Assembly: GCA_023333565.1 (NCBI GenBank)
Contig: JAJKFH010001094.1
Coordinates: 4,030,001-4,094,000 of the forward strand
Direction of reading: 5' to 3'
Origin: Puffinus mauretanicus
Lineage: Eukaryota > Chordata > Aves > Procellariiformes > Procellariidae
Length of the DNA: 64,000 nt
In this document: positions 60,936 to 64,000 of the stretch, piece after piece
How the letters are laid out: each line of letters begins with the position of its first letter
How positions within the stretch are numbered: position 1 is the stretch's first letter
Made by a program: the position numbers and the translations under genes
The notes under the pieces: generated by a model
Databases searched by the model: none
Seen by the model: only the letters and a program-made list of their open reading frames with translations
Told to the model about the DNA's origin: nothing

Positions 60936-63900
60936 TTATTGTGTATCGAGAGAAATAGCATGACCGCTCCCCTTTTATTTTTGCTTCTTTTATGAGAACC
61001 TGTTCTCTTTTCTTTCTTTTCTGAATATGTTTGTACAAACCCCTAGAAAGTCCATGCTCTTCTGTTTAGGCTTTCTACTTTGCTCTCACAATTGCTAAAT
61101 TTTAAGTAAAATGAAACAATTGTGTGGTTCATAAAGCAGGCCCTGAAATAGGAGACAACAGAGCTGGGGAGCAGTAGTAGGGGAGAACGGACACAGTAGG
61201 TGAAGAAGAGGAGATGAGTTTTTTGGTGCATGTGGGAGGAAGAGTGAGGCTGACAGAGGGTATTTGTGTCACCATGAGATGATGCATGCATCTGGAAGCT
61301 GGAATAGATGAAACGGCAAAGAGGGAGCGATTAGGGATCAAGATAGACAGTGAAGAGAGAAAGAGCAAAGATATATAGCATCGGGGCTCAAACTGTATTC
61401 AGACAGAGTGATAAGTATGGTTTGAATCCTGATAGAGCAGAACTCTGCTCAGCACAGGTAGCTTCACTGAAATCAGAGACCTTCTTGGGGGTGAGGACCA
61501 GCTATGTACAGAAGCCTCTCAAAATGTGGCTTAAAGCAAATACTATTCTATGCCCCTCCAGATAAGCCTTTTAAAACTGTGGGAATTAAGAGTAGGGTTG
61601 GCTACAGGAAGAATTAATCACATGAAGGAAAGTTTAACCTACTTCTGTTGTTCACAGCTATTGATTTTGGTTTGCTAAAAAAGCAACAACATCAAAAGTT
61701 TGAGACAGGAAAGCTAGCTGTTAAACCAAATTTCTGAAACTCTTTTCTCTGCTGGGAGGACTATTGATAGGTTGAAGTGTGACTTGATAATACTCAGTTT
61801 TACCTGTGTACAAGATAAATGAAAGCACCAGGGTCTCTCGTTCTCTCTCACTCTTTTTTTTTTTTAAGCTTAGGTTAGGTTATAAAGATGTCAGTTTGAT
61901 CAGCTTTTCATCTTTCTCAGAGAAGTCACTGCATCTTTAAGCAAAAAACCCCCAAATTACAAAAACCATTAGAAGCTCAGTGACTGTTTCAAGCAGGTGG
62001 CAAGGCCTTCTGCAAGTTAAGCACAGTGACGGCAGGTCTTTTTCTTCATTGGTGAAACTATGCTTGTTGTGTTTATGGTACAGATGTACCACGTACCGTC
62101 TTGTGAATCAAGGATTCAGAGGTGTCTTTCTAGGTCTGCATGATAGTGTCATGTGTGAAATTAAGGCATTGCTATTCCCGTTCATTGCTAGGGAAAACAG
62201 TCACCCAGTGTTGGGTTTTTCACACTGCAGAGGGACAGCTATCTGCCTTAGGGGCTTAGTCATGTATTATCAGATCAAGAGTAAGAGAAATTGTTTTCCT
62301 TTCAACTGAAGCTCTTAAGAGGGAGGATCCTGCTCTAAATACCTCTTGCTGAAGTGGGCTGATTGAACTTGACCTCGGGTGTCTTAGCTAATGTATGACC
62401 AACATAGACATTTGGAAGTAAACTAGTAAAAAGTAGTGAGGAAATAAATATTTTAGGTGAATTAAGTCCTTCCTTACACGCTAATATGTGCTTGTTCTGC
62501 TGGGTTTTTTTGTTTTGTTTTGTGGTTGGATTTTTTTTAAAAACCCTCTCTTTAACATTCAACATGTATGGCTCCAGAGTGGGAATTCCCCTGTATAGAC
62601 CAAGGGGAGCTAGCAGAGGACCTGGTCAAGAACTGATGAGCAGAAGGAGAGAGAACTGAGTATCTGGGGAAGACAGGAGTTTTCTTCTTTTAAAACAGGG
62701 CGATAAAAGCCAGGTGAAAAGACTGATTTCCGTATAATTCTTGTCCTTCAAAGCCCAATAGCTAACAATACTGTAGGCTCCAAGGTCTTATGAAAGATGA
62801 AATCCAGATTAAACAAGTAAAAGAGTTTTTTTAGCATTTTACCAGCTCTTCACTAGCAATACTGATTTAAACCAGGCCAAGTGCAGGAACACACTACTTT
62901 AAATGAAAATGTCATGTGTACTAATCTGGAATCTCCAGCACATCTGGTAGATAGGATAGCATGGGATTGGTGCAGTGACCCAAATCACATTTGAATATCC
63001 TGTCTTCTAATATTTTCTGTTGCTGATAATGAAGTGTTTATATGGACAGAGCTTGTAAATTAAATAGAATATTGATACTCTTTTTGGCCAACACTTGGCT
63101 GATTTAGATAAAGATATATTAGATATACTTAGGATAATTTTTTCTCCCACACTCGTAAGCTGTGTTTCTATGGAAAATTTAAAAGGGTGATAATTGCCAA
63201 TTAAGTAGCAACACTGTAAAGGAACACTTGCTATAATAAGATTCACAGCTATGGTATAGTTCTTTGGGTTTTTTTTTTTCACTGAACCAGTTTGAGGACA
63301 AAGAGCAACACTACACAATGCGTAATGTATTAACATTTGAACAAGACTGCGTCTTGGGGTTTTGCATGTTTTTTTCACTGGGAATGTGTTCTTAAAGCAG
63401 ACTTTCAGTATAAGCTCAGATGTGCTAAATCTAAGGTTTTATTTATTGAATGCACAGGTTTCAACTACAAGGAGAAAATGGCCTCAAAGAAGGGGCCAAT
63501 ATTTTTGTTCAATAAAGATTAAATGGTTTGGCTTACGATCAAGGGATGGCAAAATGCTTCCATATTAGCATTAATTTAAAAGAGGAAATAATGCAGTTAG
63601 ACAGGAGGCAATTTAAACAAAACAAAGAATTCCTACACAGTTTCCATGAATTCACTTCTGAACTTCAGACTTTAATGTATGTTTAAATCCAGTCTCTCTT
63701 CTTCAAAATGAAAAATATGGACCCAAATGAGAGGAAAAAATGCTTCCGTTTTGCACTTCTAGGGCTATTTATCTTTGTAACACATTGAAACGGAAGGCCT
63801 GCAGCAGTAATTCTGTACCATTTTGATAAAAATCACCTGCAATGTACTGGTCATCTTTGTAACTGGAAATGAGCTATGTACAAATCTGCTACTAAAAATA

Positions 63901-64000
63901 GTTTTTGAAAAATCCAGAAGCTTGCAAGTTTTCCTAAAACACTGAGCAGTCCAAAATTTGGGGACGGAAGTCCACACTGAGACTTTACTTCTCCATTCAC
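60936..64000. other. Non-coding stretch, no gene seen
   Basis: AT-rich with a T-run at 61,855-61,866, the G/T tract at 62,501 and a T-run at 63,270. The segment 61,140-61,400 is purine-rich on the plus strand, similar in texture to 17,390-17,640, but I could not align the two. Confidence 0.65.
62501..62544 (-). repeat. G/T-rich low-complexity tract
   Basis: TGGGTTTTTTTGTTTTGTTT, then TGTGGTTGGATTTTTTTT. Same base composition class as 47,571-47,615. Confidence 0.75.

Noticed and set aside
61410..61450. tRNA-like B-box (GGTTTGAATCC) near 61,419
   Set aside because: No A-box at the right distance and no cloverleaf; at most a fragment of a tRNA-derived SINE. A similar isolated match at 17,904 was dropped for the same reason.
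1..64000. CRISPR arrays, operons, riboswitches, rRNA or tRNA genes, endogenous retroviral genes
   Set aside because: None of the diagnostic repeat patterns, cloverleaf elements or gag/pol/env-like frames were seen outside the two CR1 LINE copies.

Overview
This window looks like avian nuclear DNA. The only protein-coding sequence I can recognise belongs to two CR1-type LINE retrotransposons (chicken repeat 1). Both end in the CR1-typical octamer repeat ATTCTATG rather than poly(A). The rest is AT-rich, largely CpG-poor sequence with short scattered relics of ancient amniote repeats, as expected for a gene desert or the inside of a very large intron on a bird macrochromosome. The species cannot be fixed from the sequence; the CR1 3' end (GGTTGGACTCGATGATCTTAG type) fits the J-like CR1 families of many birds.

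Layout: 1-21,004 is non-coding. It holds MIR/L2/CR1-like relics near 330, 3,240 and 13,460, two (AAAC)n tracts, an 11-bp perfect hairpin at 930, and a GC-richer block around 2,930-3,080. A CR1 copy at about 21,005-24,505 (plus strand) keeps the C-terminal esterase part of ORF1 and all of ORF2 (endonuclease plus reverse transcriptase), but it is broken by one nonsense codon, four frameshifts and substitutions in catalytic motifs. A spacer at 24,506-28,077 shows nothing coding. A second, 5'-truncated CR1 copy at about 28,078-29,203 lies in the same orientation. From 29,204 to 64,000 the sequence is again non-coding, with small tandem duplications, A/T tracts, three more MIR-like relics (49,200, 56,650, 57,580), and locally GC-rich stretches near 52,050, 56,150 and 60,550-60,930.

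No cellular gene, RNA gene, CRISPR array, operon or bacterial-type system is supported. Three short intervals (14,672-14,746; 48,744-48,839; 53,154-53,237) have a good 3' splice signal, a usable 5' splice signal and an open, phase-symmetric frame. They are reported only as candidate exons, because such intervals arise by chance at this scale. I did not find an undescribed biological system. The most useful observations are the decay map of the CR1 copy, the direct-repeat arrangement of the two CR1 copies (a substrate for a deletion or duplication of about 4.7 kb), and the candidate exons.
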